Assembly: GCA_029706075.1 (NCBI GenBank)
Contig: JAINUG010000256.1
Span: 806,001-870,000 of the forward strand
Direction of reading: 5' to 3'
DNA: 64,000 bases
DNA from: Aldrovandia affinis
Taxonomy: Eukaryota; Chordata; Actinopteri; Notacanthiformes; Halosauridae
Shown: positions 12,073 through 54,952 of the stretch, piece after piece
Layout: each line of letters starts with the position of its first letter
Numbering within the stretch: position 1 is the stretch's first letter
Program-made: the position numbers and the translations under genes
Notes under the pieces: generated by a model
Database searches by the model: none
Told to the model about the DNA's origin: nothing
What the model saw: only the letters and a program-made list of their open reading frames with translations

Positions 12073-12165
12073 TAAATGACTTGACTCTCTGTTTCAATTG
12101 GCTGTCTAAATCTGCCGATAGTTCGAAATCCTCTCTGCTATAGTATTCTCGTCAGGCTAATATTG

Positions 12166-12590
12166 TCAAAAGCTTGTCGCTTCGGGACATACAAGTTCAG
12201 CCGCCTTCATCATGCATCGTTTAACAAAGTCACCGTCGGAATACGGCTTTGATGCCAATGCTATTTCGCTAGCAATTAGGTAGCTGGCTTTTACCGCTGC
12301 TTCACTGACTTCTCGGCTCTGGGTGAAAGTTGACTGCTGTTTCCTCAGACCCGCCAGCAATTCGTCTCGTAGTGGCGTCGAATATTATATTCCTTCAATA
12401 CCGAAACTTGTTGCAAACACACCAAGCACAAAGGTTTCCCGTGCATCTCTGTAAATAAATAGGACGTGGTCCATTTTTCTTTGAAAATTCTACACTCCTT
12501 ATCTACTTTTCTCCGTTTGGATAACGACATTTTGGCTAATGAGGGTGTAGCGGGGAGGTAGAGACCAGGGTAGAAACAACGTCGTAACAA
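12166..12590 (-). pseudogene. hAT transposase N-terminal part (zinc finger), broken
   Basis: The minus strand encodes MSLSKRRKVDKECRIFKEKW, then LCLVCLQQVSVLKEYNIRRH followed by YETNC, a BED-like C2HC zinc finger of the kind used for DNA binding by hAT transposases. The frame then shifts into KQQSTFTQSREVSEAAVKAS and ELVCPEATSF. At least one frameshift separates the two parts (near 12,345-12,360), and more damage precedes the catalytic region. Confidence 0.75.
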
Positions 12591-12835
12591 GCAGCAGATG
12601 GCGCATTGATACCGTCTGCTGTGTTCGGTCTGTCTCAGTGATGCGGCTTGTCTTCTACTCTGATCAAAACAGTGCGCCCCCTAGCGGATAATCAATCATT
12701 GCAGCTAATTAAAAATATTAAATCCGTGTCTTTTATGCATTTTTTCACTTTCAAATTATCCTGCGGGCCTGATCGAACCTCCTTGGGGGCCGGTTCCGGC
12801 CCGCGGGCCGTATGTTTGACACCCCTGTGATAAGC

Positions 12836-14300
12836 GGACTATTAATTGAAGATATTAGTGATCACTTGCCTGTGTTTTCAGTTTACGAATGTAATTATAA
12901 GAAGAAGAGGGAGTTAAAGGAAACAAAATATAAGAGAATAAGAACTGACGAAACTATATCTGCTTTTAGAAATGAGTTATTGCAATGCAATTGGAAGAGT
13001 ATATGTGATGAATCTGATGTTGACAAAGCTTATGGGTTATTTCTAGATAAATTTAAAGTCCTATATGTCAAAAACTGCCCACTGAAACAGTGTAGCAATA
13101 AAAACAAGTATGTAGAAAATCCGTGGATGTCCAAAGGCATACAAAATGCATGCAAAAAAAAAGAATACTCTATATAAGATATTTATTAAAGACAAAACAA
13201 AAGAGGCAGAGCTAAAATACAAGAAATATAAAAACAAATTAATTAGTATTATGAGGAGATGCAAGAAGGATTATTATACCAAATTATTAGATAAAAATAA
13301 AAATAATGTTAAAGGAATATGGAACATATTAAATAATATTATTAGAAATAGACAAACCAACTCAAATTACCCTGATTACTTCATAGAAAAAGACAGAAAG
13401 ATTTCTCTTATAAATGAGGTAGTGGATGGGTTTAATAAATTTTTCGTTGATGTGGGCCCAAATCTAGCCAAAGAAATATGCAATTCTGGAAAGAGTTTTG
13501 CAGTAGAAGATTTTGGAGAGAGAAACTCCATTTCAATGTCATTGGGAACTGTGGAGAAAGAGGAAATTATTGATATGGTAAACAAATGCATGAATAAAAC
13601 CTCCAAAGATGGGGATGATATTGATATGTCTCTTGTAAAGAATATTATTGAGGGAATTGTGGAGCCACTAACGCATATATACAATTTGTCATTCAAAAGG
13701 GGAACATTCCCAGAAAAAATGAAAATTGCAAAAGTTATTCCATTATTTAAAGCTGGAGACAAACATCTCTTCACAAATTATAGACCGATATCTCTGTTAT
13801 CACAATTCTCAAAGATACTTGAAAAACTATATGTTACAAGATTGGACAACTTCATTGAAAAACATAATCTACTAATGGACTGCCAGTATGGGTTTAGAAC
13901 AGCTAGATCTACCTCCATGGCATTAATGGAGCTTGTAGAGGAAATAACCGACTGCATAGAGAAAAAAAGTACGTACTAGGAATATTTATTGACCTAAAAA
14001 AGCTTTTGACACAATAGATCATGAGATACTACTGAAAAAGATGGACAAGTTGGGTGTCAGAGGGGTTGCTCTGGAATGGATGAAAAGCTATATTAGTAGC
14101 AGGCAGCAATTCGTACAGATGGGCCAGCACAAGTCAGAACTTTTAAACACTACCTGTGGTGTCCCACAGGGTCAGTATTGGGACCCAAACTGTTCATTTT
14201 ATATATAAACGATATCTGTAAAGTGTCTGACATATTCAAACTTGTTGTCTTTGCGGACGACACAAATATTTTATGTTCGGGGATGACCTGCAGCAGCTTT
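12836..14300 (+). mobile_element. LINE ORF2: endonuclease end and reverse transcriptase
   Basis: It resumes directly after the hAT target duplication with GLLIEDISDHLPVFSVYE. A linker rich in lysine follows. The RT begins near 13,700 with FPEKMKIAKVIPLFKAGDK, NYRPISLL, YGFRTARSTSMAL, a broken FIDL..KAFDTIDHEI near 13,990, CGVPQGS near 14,155 and VVFADDTNIL near 14,250-14,272. Frame changes lie near 13,160, 13,975, 14,000 and 14,175. The FADD catalytic residues remain readable. Confidence 0.8.
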
Positions 14301-15514
14301 TAGAGGTGGCAAAGAAAGAAATGGAAAAATTAAAATGTTGGTTCGACACAAATAAGCTGTCACTCAACTTGAAAAAACCAACTTCATATTATTTGGAAAT
14401 CGAAAAATAAACACTGAACCTCGTCTGAAATTGACAATGTACAAATTGAGAGAGTATATGAAAACAAGTTTCTAGGGGTTTTAGTAGACCACAAACTCTG
14501 CTGGAAACCTCACATAAAGTATCTGTGTCCAAAGATAGCAAGAAGTATTGGAATACTGGGTAAGACTAGATATATCTTGAATCAGAAAACTCTATATACA
14601 CTGTACTGTACACTCATTGTACCATATCTGTCATACTGTGTTGAAGTCTGGGGAATACATATAAAAGCAACTTACAAAAGATATGCACACTACAAAAAAG
14701 AGCCATACGGATAGTTCATCACGGTAGATATCTAGATCACACAAATGGTTTGTTTATAAAGAGTCAAACATTGAAATTCATGGACTTAGTCAAATTCAAA
14801 CTGCACAAATTATGTTTTTAGCAATAAAAACATATTACCAAGCAACATTCAAAAATTTTATAGGTAGAGAGGGGGTTATAATTTAAGAGGGACACTGATG
14901 TTAAAACAACCTACTTTACGTACGACTCTTAAAAGTATGTGCATTTCAGTTTGTGGGGTATCACTCTGGAATGGTCTGGATGGGAGCATAAAGTTGAGCA
15001 ATAACATTAAACACTTTAAAGGCAGCTATAAACAAGCAATTATGGACAAGTACAAGAAAGAGGAGCTTGAGCAGTAATGCGACTGCTTAATAAGATAAGA
15101 TAAGTTAGACCTTTATAAATATATATAATATAAATAAATATAGATAATATAAATGAATATATATAATATAAATATAATATATTTTTGTTATATTTGTTAT
15201 ACTTAATATATAAATAGATTTTTTTGTTATTTTTGTTATATTTGTGATACTTAAATGTACTGATATATTTTTGTTATATTTGTTATACTTAGGTTTAGAA
15301 AGAAACTGTATTTTATTTTCATATAATGTAAAATATTGTAAGGAAGGGGCAGGACTGGATAAGTGTTTTACTTCCTCCTGTCCCTTCTCGAACGCTTTTT
15401 TAGGACTGTATGGAAATAGTTTGTTAGACTATTTACCATTTTTAACTTGTTTCTATGTCTTCTATGTTCGAGACAAATAAAGATCAAATCAAATCAAATC
15501 AAATCAAATCAAAT
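14300..15514 (+). mobile_element. LINE 3' part: ORF2 C-terminus, AT-rich tail and AAATC repeats
   Basis: Broken coding sequence continues to about 15,077 (KLCWKPHIKYLCPKIARSI region near 14,500, then the last codons DKYKKEELEQ). It is followed by about 190 bases of ATA-rich sequence, with repeated tttttgttatatttgttata motifs near 15,180-15,290. Six or so AAATC units at 15,484-15,514 form the terminal repeat, after an AATAAA at 15,476-15,481. Confidence 0.75.
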
Positions 15515-15923
15515 CCCTACAGATTGACGCCCTGGTGCCACCCCTTGTACTGTTCCCCTTAGTGCCTTGCTGGCTCCTGTGGGTGAGCGTTGTCCTGGGC
15601 CTTGCTCCTTCCCCCCCCCACCTCCTTCCCTGTTCTATTAAGGGAGGTGGTACCTTCCCTTTTCAGTTGATTTGTTTTGTGCCTACCATTCTTTGTATCC
15701 AACACTCTGTCTCCAATGAGCCTCTAAAAAATGACAACCAAGACGAGACAAATAAATACATTTAGTATTTTTGTACTACAGCCTCTGTCTAAGTTCATTT
15801 AATTGAACCTCCTTGTGCGGGGAAGTATTTACCAAGTCAGGATCTCTCACCTATCAAATGAGACGGGCGTAGTCACTATCTTCATTGGTTAATTGCCAGG
15901 GCATAGCGACCCGGCAGATTACA

Positions 15924-16312
15924 CTCATATTAAAGACACTTCCAGAGTGGCTTTCTTTCACCTAAGAAACATCGTTAAAATTAGGTACTTTCTGTCATTA
16001 GAGGATGCAAAAATGTTTATGCATACTTTTGTCGCATCGAGGCTAGACTATTGTAATGCCTTACTATCTGGCTGCTCTAGTAGCTCTCTTAAGAGTCTTC
16101 AACTAGTACAGAATACAGCAGCACGTATTTTGACAAGATGTAAGAAGGATGAGCACATTACTCCTATGTTAGCATCACTACATCGGCTTCCTGTTCAATA
16201 TCGGGCTGATTATAATGTACTGCTGCTAACTTTTAAATCAGTGCATGGACTTGCACCTATATATCTGACCGAAAAGATTATCCCTTATAAGCCGACGACA
16301 CGACTGTTTAGT
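15924..16312 (+). mobile_element. L2-like LINE block: ORF2 C-terminal part
   Basis: After the CTCA duplication the L2 resumes with HIKDTSRVAFFHLRNIVKIR. It continues with HTFVASRLDYCNALLSGC, LQLVQNTAARILTR and LHRLPVQYRADYNVLLLTFK. It is open throughout and ends near PYKPTTRLF, where it abuts an antisense L2 of another subfamily. The usual LWNSLP segment and 3' end are missing from this copy. Confidence 0.82.
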
Positions 16313-18030
16313 TGATTTAATTTGATTGAACACCAGACGTGCCGCAGCATTCTGGACCAGTTGTAGTGGCTTGATGGCACAGGCCGGTAGACCTGCCAAC
16401 AAGGAATTGCAGTAGTCCAGACGTGAGATCACCAGGGCCTGGACCAGGAGTTGTGTGGCCTCTTGGGTGAGGAACGGTCTGATCCTCCGGATGTTATGGA
16501 GGGAGAATCGGCAGGTCCGGGTGATCGCTGCAATATGGCCCGGGAAGTACAGCTGGTCGTCCAGGGTCACTCCAAGACTCCTGGCAGACTGGGACGGAGA
16601 CACTATGGCGCCACTATATATTGCTGAGTTGTTTGTCCCATATACCACAACAAGGTATATATGCTTCTAGACTCTGGAATAGCCTCCCCTCTTATATTCG
16701 ATCCGCTGAATCAGTCTCAGCTTTAAATCTCATCTAATCTTGAAACTCATTTTTACAGATTGACTTTCCCCAATGTATGATTTATTATATTGATTGTGCA
16801 TTTTTACTTGTTTTAGTTTTTATATTAGTATCCATTGTTATGTTTTTCTTTTATTGCCCTTTGTTCTCTGCTATTTTACTGTCTTTTGTCAAGCACCTTG
16901 TGCTCATAGCTAGAAAGGTGCTCTATAAATAAACATATTATTATTATTATTATTATTATTATGGAGCCTTCCATGGTGATTGAAGCATCACTGGGAGGAA
17001 GAGCAGCTCTGTCTCCTCCAGGTTCAGCTTCAGGTGGTGGGTGGACATCCAGGCAGAGATGTCTGCCAGGCATGCAGAGATCTGCGCCGGGACCTGGGTC
17101 TCAGAAGGAGTGAAGGAGAGAAAGAGTTGAGTGTCTTCAGCATAACAGTGATAAGAAAAACCATGAGCAGAGACGACAGAACCAAGTGATTTGGTGTACA
17201 GGGAGAATAGGAGGGGGCCTACCACCGAGCCCTGTGGGACTCCAGTGGAGAACGTGTGGGGAGAGGGGAGGGATCTTCTCCAGGCCACCTGGTAGGATCG
17301 GTCAGCTCAGTATGACTTGAACAATGTCAGTGCAGATCCAGAAATTCCCATCTCGACGAGAGATAAGAGCAGGATCTGGTGGTCCAGAATGCAGCTGACA
17401 GGTCGAGGAGGAGGAGGACAGAGCTGAGAGATTGGGATGTAATTGTACAGCCTCAGTGACTGTGAGCAGGGCAGTCTCTGTGGAGTGGCCTGCCTTGAAC
17501 CCAGATTGGTTAGGATCAAGCAGGTCATTCTGTAGGAGATAGGCAGACAGTTGGTTATGTACAGCCCGCTCTAGTGTTTTGGAAAGGAATGAGAGGAGAG
17601 AGACAGGTCGGTAATTAGAAATGACAGCAGGATTCAGAGAGGGTTTGAGGAGGGGGATGACATGGGCGCTTTTGAGGAGAGAGGGGACAGAGCCAGAGGA
17701 AAGAGAGGAGTTGATATCATTGGAGACAAAGGGGAGGATATCCATAGCGATGGACTGGAAAAGGGGGGAAGGAATGAGATCGAGAGGGCAGTTGGTAAGA
17801 CGGTGGGAGTGAACATGAAGGATGTCAGAGTCAGGGTGAGAAGGAAGACAGGGGGGTGAGAGGTTACACAGCGAGATGGCTGAGGGAGGGTTAGGTGCGG
17901 GAGGGGATGGGGGGAAGGAGTTGCGAATGTCACCGACCTTGTGAAAGAAGGATGAAAAGTTGTCCGCGGTTAGAGAGCAGGGGGTGGAGGAGTAGGAGGG
18001 GTGAGGAGAGAGGAAAACGTACTCTGGTTT
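16313..18030 (-). mobile_element. Antisense L2-like LINE fragment, split by a short L2
   Basis: A minus-strand L2 of a GC-rich subfamily. Block 16,961-about 18,030 encodes the [57 protein letters not shown] and YHCYAEDTQLFLSF. Block 16,313-16,612 continues with SPSQSARSLGVTLDDQ, CRFSLHNIRRIRPFLTQEAT and SRLDYCNSLLAGL. A frameshift near 17,300-17,450 and an AEDT in place of ADDT show decay. Both ends are truncated. Its missing 3' end faces the missing 3' end of the plus-strand L2 at 16,312. Confidence 0.83.
16613..16960 (+). mobile_element. Short 5'-truncated L2 3' end inserted in the antisense L2
   Basis: The sequence encodes the L2 tail motif SRLWNSLPSYIRSAESVSA with a short frame disturbance. 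It continues through a 3' UTR (gtgctctataaataaaca) into ATT repeats ending at 16,960. Near-identical 8-mers flank it: ATGGCGCC at 16,605-16,612 and ATGGAGCC at 16,961-16,968, a likely target duplication. Removing it joins the two antisense L2 blocks near their SPSQSARS motif. Confidence 0.72.
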
Positions 18031-18595
18031 TGAGCACTTTATGAAGGCTAACAGTTTGTATGTACCTGTCAGTGCTGGGCATACTGTATGTATTTAGATG
18101 TATTTAGGAAACTTGTGTATGTATGTACAGAATGTATGCATGTATGTATGTGTAATGATTGATCTATTGGAATAAATTCATACCATGTCATCCTTATTGG
18201 ACATGGATGCTCTCTTTTTGATGTGTGGCTCCAGGAAGCTCAGACACCTCAGAATCCACTCCTGACTTGCAGTCTTCCCCCAGCACTCCCAGATGGTGGC
18301 ATCTTGGAGTAGCAGTTGTATTGCGTTCTAGGTTAATGCATTTTCTCGTTCACTTTGACTTGTTGACTTTATCTGCAATTAAATATTTCATGTTATTATT
18401 CATTCACATGAAAATAAATCATTAGTTGTCATCATGATAACAATTCCCAAGGTGACTCATTCTCTTAACATTTGCGACTCTGAGACTAGTGTGGTCTCCT
18501 TTCACTTAGTAATCTTCCCATCTAATGTTACAGGTTAAATTTGGGTTCTGTGTTGTGTGGCCATATCAGTCTAGAAATCATCTCAATCTTTTTTT
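18031..18595. other. Intergenic sequence, no gene seen
   Basis: AT-rich unique-looking DNA with a short GTAT/GTATGTAT run near 18,115-18,155. Open frames here are short and show no recognisable motif. Confidence 0.5.
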
Positions 18596-19110
18596 TCTTC
18601 ACAAAATCATATTAGCTATCCAAAGCTATAGCAGACTTACTTCTGTAGGCAGACTTACTGGGTAGGCAAGGTAGATGCCAATAAATACAAAGCTATGCTG
18701 AGTGATCGCCTTCATCCTATGGTGAAGCATTTCTATCCTCATGGGAGTGGTCTCTTCCAGGATGACAATGCCCCCATCCACAGGGCACAAGTGGTTACTG
18801 AATGGTTTGATGAGCATGAAAACGATGTAAATAATATGCCATGGTCCTCTCAGTCACCAGATCTCCAATTGAACACTTATGGGATATTCTGGAGCAGCGC
18901 CTGACACAGCGTTTTCCACCACCATCAACAAACCACCAAATGATGGAATTTATTGTGGAATAATGGTGTTGCATCCCTCCAATATTTCAATTCTACAAGT
19001 AGCTGGAACTCTATGTCAAAGCACATTGAAGCTGCTTTGGCGGCTCATGGCCCAACACCCTATTAAGACACTTTATGTTGGTGTTTCCTTCATTTTGGCA
19101 GTTACCTGTA
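18596..19110 (+). mobile_element. Tc1/mariner remnant, 3' third of the transposase and one end
   Basis: The plus strand encodes the Tc1 catalytic end: MLSDRLHPMVKHFYPHG, FQDDNAPIHRAQVVTEWFDE, then MPWSSQSPDL and, after a shift, LWDILEQRLTQRFPPPS. The second catalytic aspartate (QDDNAP) is kept. The right terminal repeat reads ggaaacaccaacataaagtg on the opposite strand and ends at TACAGGTAACTGCC, next to a TA. No matching left end was found, so the copy is 5' truncated. Its left limit is approximate. Confidence 0.82.
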
Positions 19111-21397
19111 ATGGGTTTCATGACTTTCAGAAATGTGTCTGATTATACTTCTTGTTCAGTTACTTGCATCCCTCTGCAGAGAAGTCATTTGTATTGTGCA
19201 GCACACAATAAATAAACAATGGGTCTGCCAGTGCTCTGGAACACATCGTTTTAAATATTTATCGCTTTGTCAAAAGGAAGAAGAAAAAAAATACTGAGGG
19301 AACAAAACATTTAAGATCTATCTGGGTAAACTGGAAACATTAGGTTATTTGATTTCAGTTAAAATAAAGAGCCTAGTATATTCAAGAACATTCTGCCAGG
19401 GAAATCAACTCTCTCAATACCAAATATCAGTGAGCCTTGCCGGTTCTTAGACAGAGACAATGTGTGTTTAAAGACATTTCCAACTCCCATGGTCCAGAAA
19501 TAAGTGCAGCATGTTTGAAAAGCCTTTTGGCAGTTCAGGTTCTATGAGACAGCTGAACAGTATTCACTATGTAACAGCTGTAAGACATACATAGTCCATT
19601 TATACTGCTTTGCTTTTATTCAATTACCCCATCTGAAAGGTATATTCAACGTGGCACAAAATGCAGGTTTGAGATGTTTCAAAGTTCCCAAGAAAGTAGC
19701 ACAAATCACTGACTTTTATTTTAAACCTACAGTATGTTTTGTATGATAGTTGGGGTTTTGCATGTGCTTATGCGGTACAACAGCTCATGGTTGTGTGTCA
19801 AATTGAACCACAGAGACCCTGGTCTGTGGCCAAGGCAGGTAGGGATGGCCAGGGCTCTTAAGCTCTCTGAAGCCAAACTCCATGGCAGTCAACAGCAACT
19901 GTTTCCACAGGATAGCAGAGGGCATCTGAAAGGGAGGGCAGAGGAATTTGGAGGAGGATCAAATGTAATGTGAACCACATTATTTATATTGTAATAAATA
20001 TTTTTTGGGAAACTGAAAATCTCCCTAGTACCCCTGTGCGTGCCTGAAAGATAAAGTATCGAATAAATACGCTTCAATCAAGACTTTTGTTCTGTCACAG
20101 CTGTGCTGTATACTTTAGATAATGGCAGCACGACACCTGCAGCAGTAAGGCCAGTCCATTATCAGGCATTGTGTGCATTATTCAACAGTAGTTTGCTTAA
20201 ATGCTGCTTCCAAGGGAAATGGAAAAATTAAAATCCCATTTGACCATGTGGGGCGTTCCTATCAGACAGGCAGACTAATGCAGATATGTGATCTAGACTA
20301 ACATTTCCCCCCCCCCCCCGCTGACCCCATTTACAGAAGAAGCAACTGGTGAATTACAGTTCCTCAGATGGGAACCAATCTGAGATGATATCACTGGAGA
20401 GCTGGGGTCCTGACATCTGCCATTAGTGTCTCAGTTGCACTGCTTCTATAATAGACCCGGCTGATGAGATGAGAGTTGATGAGAGCTGACAAAGAGGAGA
20501 ATGTACCTTATGGCTCCCCTTCCACAGGTTATCAGAAACAGGCTTTTTATTCAGCAAAGATTTGAAACAGAAAATTAGATTATTTGGTTGGGTTGGGTTG
20601 TTTTGCATATTTATTGAGTCAGGAACTGGGATCTTAGTTATACATACACGTAAGTGAGCTGAACAAAAATACACAGAGCCTGGCGCTGTTTACACAAAGT
20701 GAAGACAGGAAAATGTGGTTCCAAAATTCACTAACACTGAGTTTTTGTTGAAATCAATGTATTTACAGAAAGTGAGGAAGAGAACCGAGACATGTAAGAA
20801 CCCCCCCGCCCCTCCCCCCACAGGCACACACACACGCACACACAAAGATGGGGTTCAGAGCCATTTCATCAGAAGAGCCATTTCCAGTCCCTCTGTCACT
20901 GAGATTTCAGTGTGATATCTGTGGGGTCAGCTGCCTGTGGTAACTGCATCAAAATTCAGAATCTGTAGTTTTCAGAATCAGTAGATCATCAAGGCAAAAA
21001 CCTGCTTGCTTGGTTTTCCATTTTCTATTCTCTGTTTGCTAGTATAACCCCTGTTATGAAGCTGCATTTATATCAAATACCCTAGCCCCAAATGTAGGAT
21101 TATGGTTTCACTCAAATTTGGTCCAGTGAACAGTCTACATGTACAGTTTATACTAAATGTACTCATGGAATAACATTTATAGTTTTATGGTTATGTTAAT
21201 ACAACATTCACAATAGAAAATTCAACATATTGACCTATGAGGAGCTAAAAAAAATATGTATAAATATAAATAGCATTCTGGCAATTTAACTACTGACACA
21301 CTAGAAAATACTACAAAACAACAGCTTTGTACAAAAAATATGCAATCTTCCATGGTACAGCCAGTATGCTCGCTTACATTGATTTGATTCTGAAGTA
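19111..21397. other. Sequence between the Tc1 remnant and sema3d
   Basis: No coding region was recognised. It holds a poly-C run near 20,308-20,319 and a CA microsatellite near 20,823-20,845. Part may be extended sema3d 3' UTR, since further AATAAA-like signals occur on the minus strand (for example near 20,608). Confidence 0.45.
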
Positions 21398-21403
21398 TTT
21401 ATT
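21398..21403 (-). promoter_or_regulatory. sema3d: Candidate sema3d polyadenylation signal
   Basis: AATAAA on the minus strand, about 215 bases after the sema3d stop codon. Class 3 semaphorin genes often have longer 3' UTRs, so other signals further left may be used. This is an inference from the hexamer only. Confidence 0.35.
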
Positions 21404-21616
21404 ACTCAATCAAAACTAAAGCACACATGGTCCCCTGTACAAGGTAATCTGATTATTTACAAATATTCAATATGAAAACATTTTCGTCAAGGGTTATAGC
21501 ACAGCCGCTCTAAGCTTACAGTAAAGTCTGGCCATTCTCTCACAGTTTGGGACAGCGTTTCCCAGGTGGCTGCATTATGTTTATGTGCCATGGCCCAGCC
21601 CTGTGGTCCCAGGGAT

Positions 21617-54483
<32,867 letters not shown>

Positions 54484-54513
54484 CTAAGAGAGGAGAGACA
54501 CTTAGATTACTTC

Positions 54514-54516
<3 letters not shown>

Positions 54517-54559
<43 letters not shown>
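54517..54559. repeat. AC microsatellite next to the exon 2 acceptor
   Basis: About 21 AC units. On the sema3d strand it is a GT run ending 31 bases before the exon 2 acceptor AG. Confidence 0.95.
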
Positions 54560-54566
<7 letters not shown>

Positions 54567-54598
54567 AATAACTCATACAAACACACTGCCCCCACGCA

Positions 54599-54714
<116 letters not shown>

Positions 54715-54829
54715 CATTCCACCCACGGTCAAATTCACTTAGGTCACATTTCTTCCCCATTCTGATTTTTGGTCTGAACAACAACAACCTCTTGATCATG
54801 TCTGCATTTTTTTATACACTGAGATGCTG

Positions 54830-54916
54830 CCACGTGATTGGCTGATTAGATCATTGCAAAAACAAGCGGGTGTACAGGTGCACCTGATAAAGTGGCCACT
54901 GAGTGTATGTACACAA
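54830..54916. repeat. Short dispersed repeat fragment
   Basis: The sequence caggtgcacctgataaagtg gives way to gccactgagtgta, a motif I know as recurrent in fish transposon ends. The family is not identified and no duplication was found. Confidence 0.4.
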
Positions 54917-54952
54917 CATACACTATTACATACAGTATATAGACACACATAC

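Larger units (their letters stand above)
10066..12827 (-). mobile_element. hAT DNA transposon (GTF2IRD2/Charlie-like), decayed
   Basis: A 2762-bp element with terminal inverted repeats CAGGGGTGTCAAAC at both ends and a perfect 8-bp target duplication TGATAAGC (10,058-10,065 and 12,828-12,835), the hAT signature. GGGCCGG-type subterminal repeats lie near both ends. The transposase runs on the minus strand: zinc-finger start near 12,540, catalytic region 11,284-12,072, dimerisation region 10,735-11,280. The copy has an in-frame stop at 11,284-11,286 and further frame damage between about 12,060 and 12,360, so it is not autonomous. It opposes the LINE it entered. Confidence 0.93.
8825..15514 (+). 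mobile_element. Jockey-superfamily LINE, nearly full length, split by a hAT
   Basis: A non-LTR retrotransposon with an ORF1 remnant (8825-9313), an AP-type endonuclease (about 9353-10,065, resuming at 12,836), a reverse transcriptase (about 13,400-14,290), a C-terminal region to about 15,077, an AT-rich 3' end and a terminal short repeat of AAATC units (15,484-15,514). Tandem short repeats at the 3' end are usual in CR1/L2-like clades. I cannot fix the clade further. It starts inside ORF1, so it is 5' truncated. It lies within the split solo LTR at 2332-15,923. No clear target duplication was seen. Several frame changes show it is dead. Confidence 0.8.
2332..15923 (+). mobile_element. Solo LTR of about 1.5 kb, split by two later insertions
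   Basis: The sequence begins TGTAACAGG at 2332 and ends GATTACA at 15,923, with a 4-bp duplication CTCA on both sides (2328-2331 and 15,924-15,927). Removing everything between restores the L2 frame FDAHIKDTSRVAFFHLRNI exactly, so both edges are well supported. Its own sequence is in three blocks: 2332-3040, about 8387-8824 and about 15,515-15,923. The Gypsy element and the jockey-type LINE lie between them. The 4-bp duplication and TG/CA ends suggest a retrovirus-like LTR, but I do not recognise the family. It is a non-coding fossil, older than both elements inside it. Confidence 0.65.
1..16312 (+). mobile_element. L2-like LINE (ORF2 part), oldest layer of the nest, in five visible blocks
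   Basis: This is an L2-clade-like non-LTR retrotransposon whose 5' part lies before the window. Its own sequence is in blocks 1-239, 725-1545, 1965-2331 and 15,924-16,312, with foreign elements between them. Block 1-239 encodes the linker before reverse transcriptase. Block 725-1545 holds the first RT motifs (DPIPTKLIK, LKNYRPI) and the AFDTIDHQ motif. Block 1965-2331 holds [13 protein letters not shown] and the region after the catalytic site. Block 15,924-16,312 holds the FFHLRNI and SRLDYCNALL motifs. Removing the inserts restores the frame at each junction, which is strong evidence that one element was interrupted several times. It contains stops and small shifts and is dead. It ends abruptly against an antisense L2 at 16,312 and lacks its 3' end. 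Confidence 0.85.

Noticed and set aside
11587-12075. 162-codon plus-strand frame
   Set aside because: Shadow of the hAT transposase on the minus strand.
17621-17933. Small open frames on both strands rich in Glu/Arg or Ser/Pro
   Set aside because: They fall in the purine-rich antisense L2 linker region before its RT and have no independent support.
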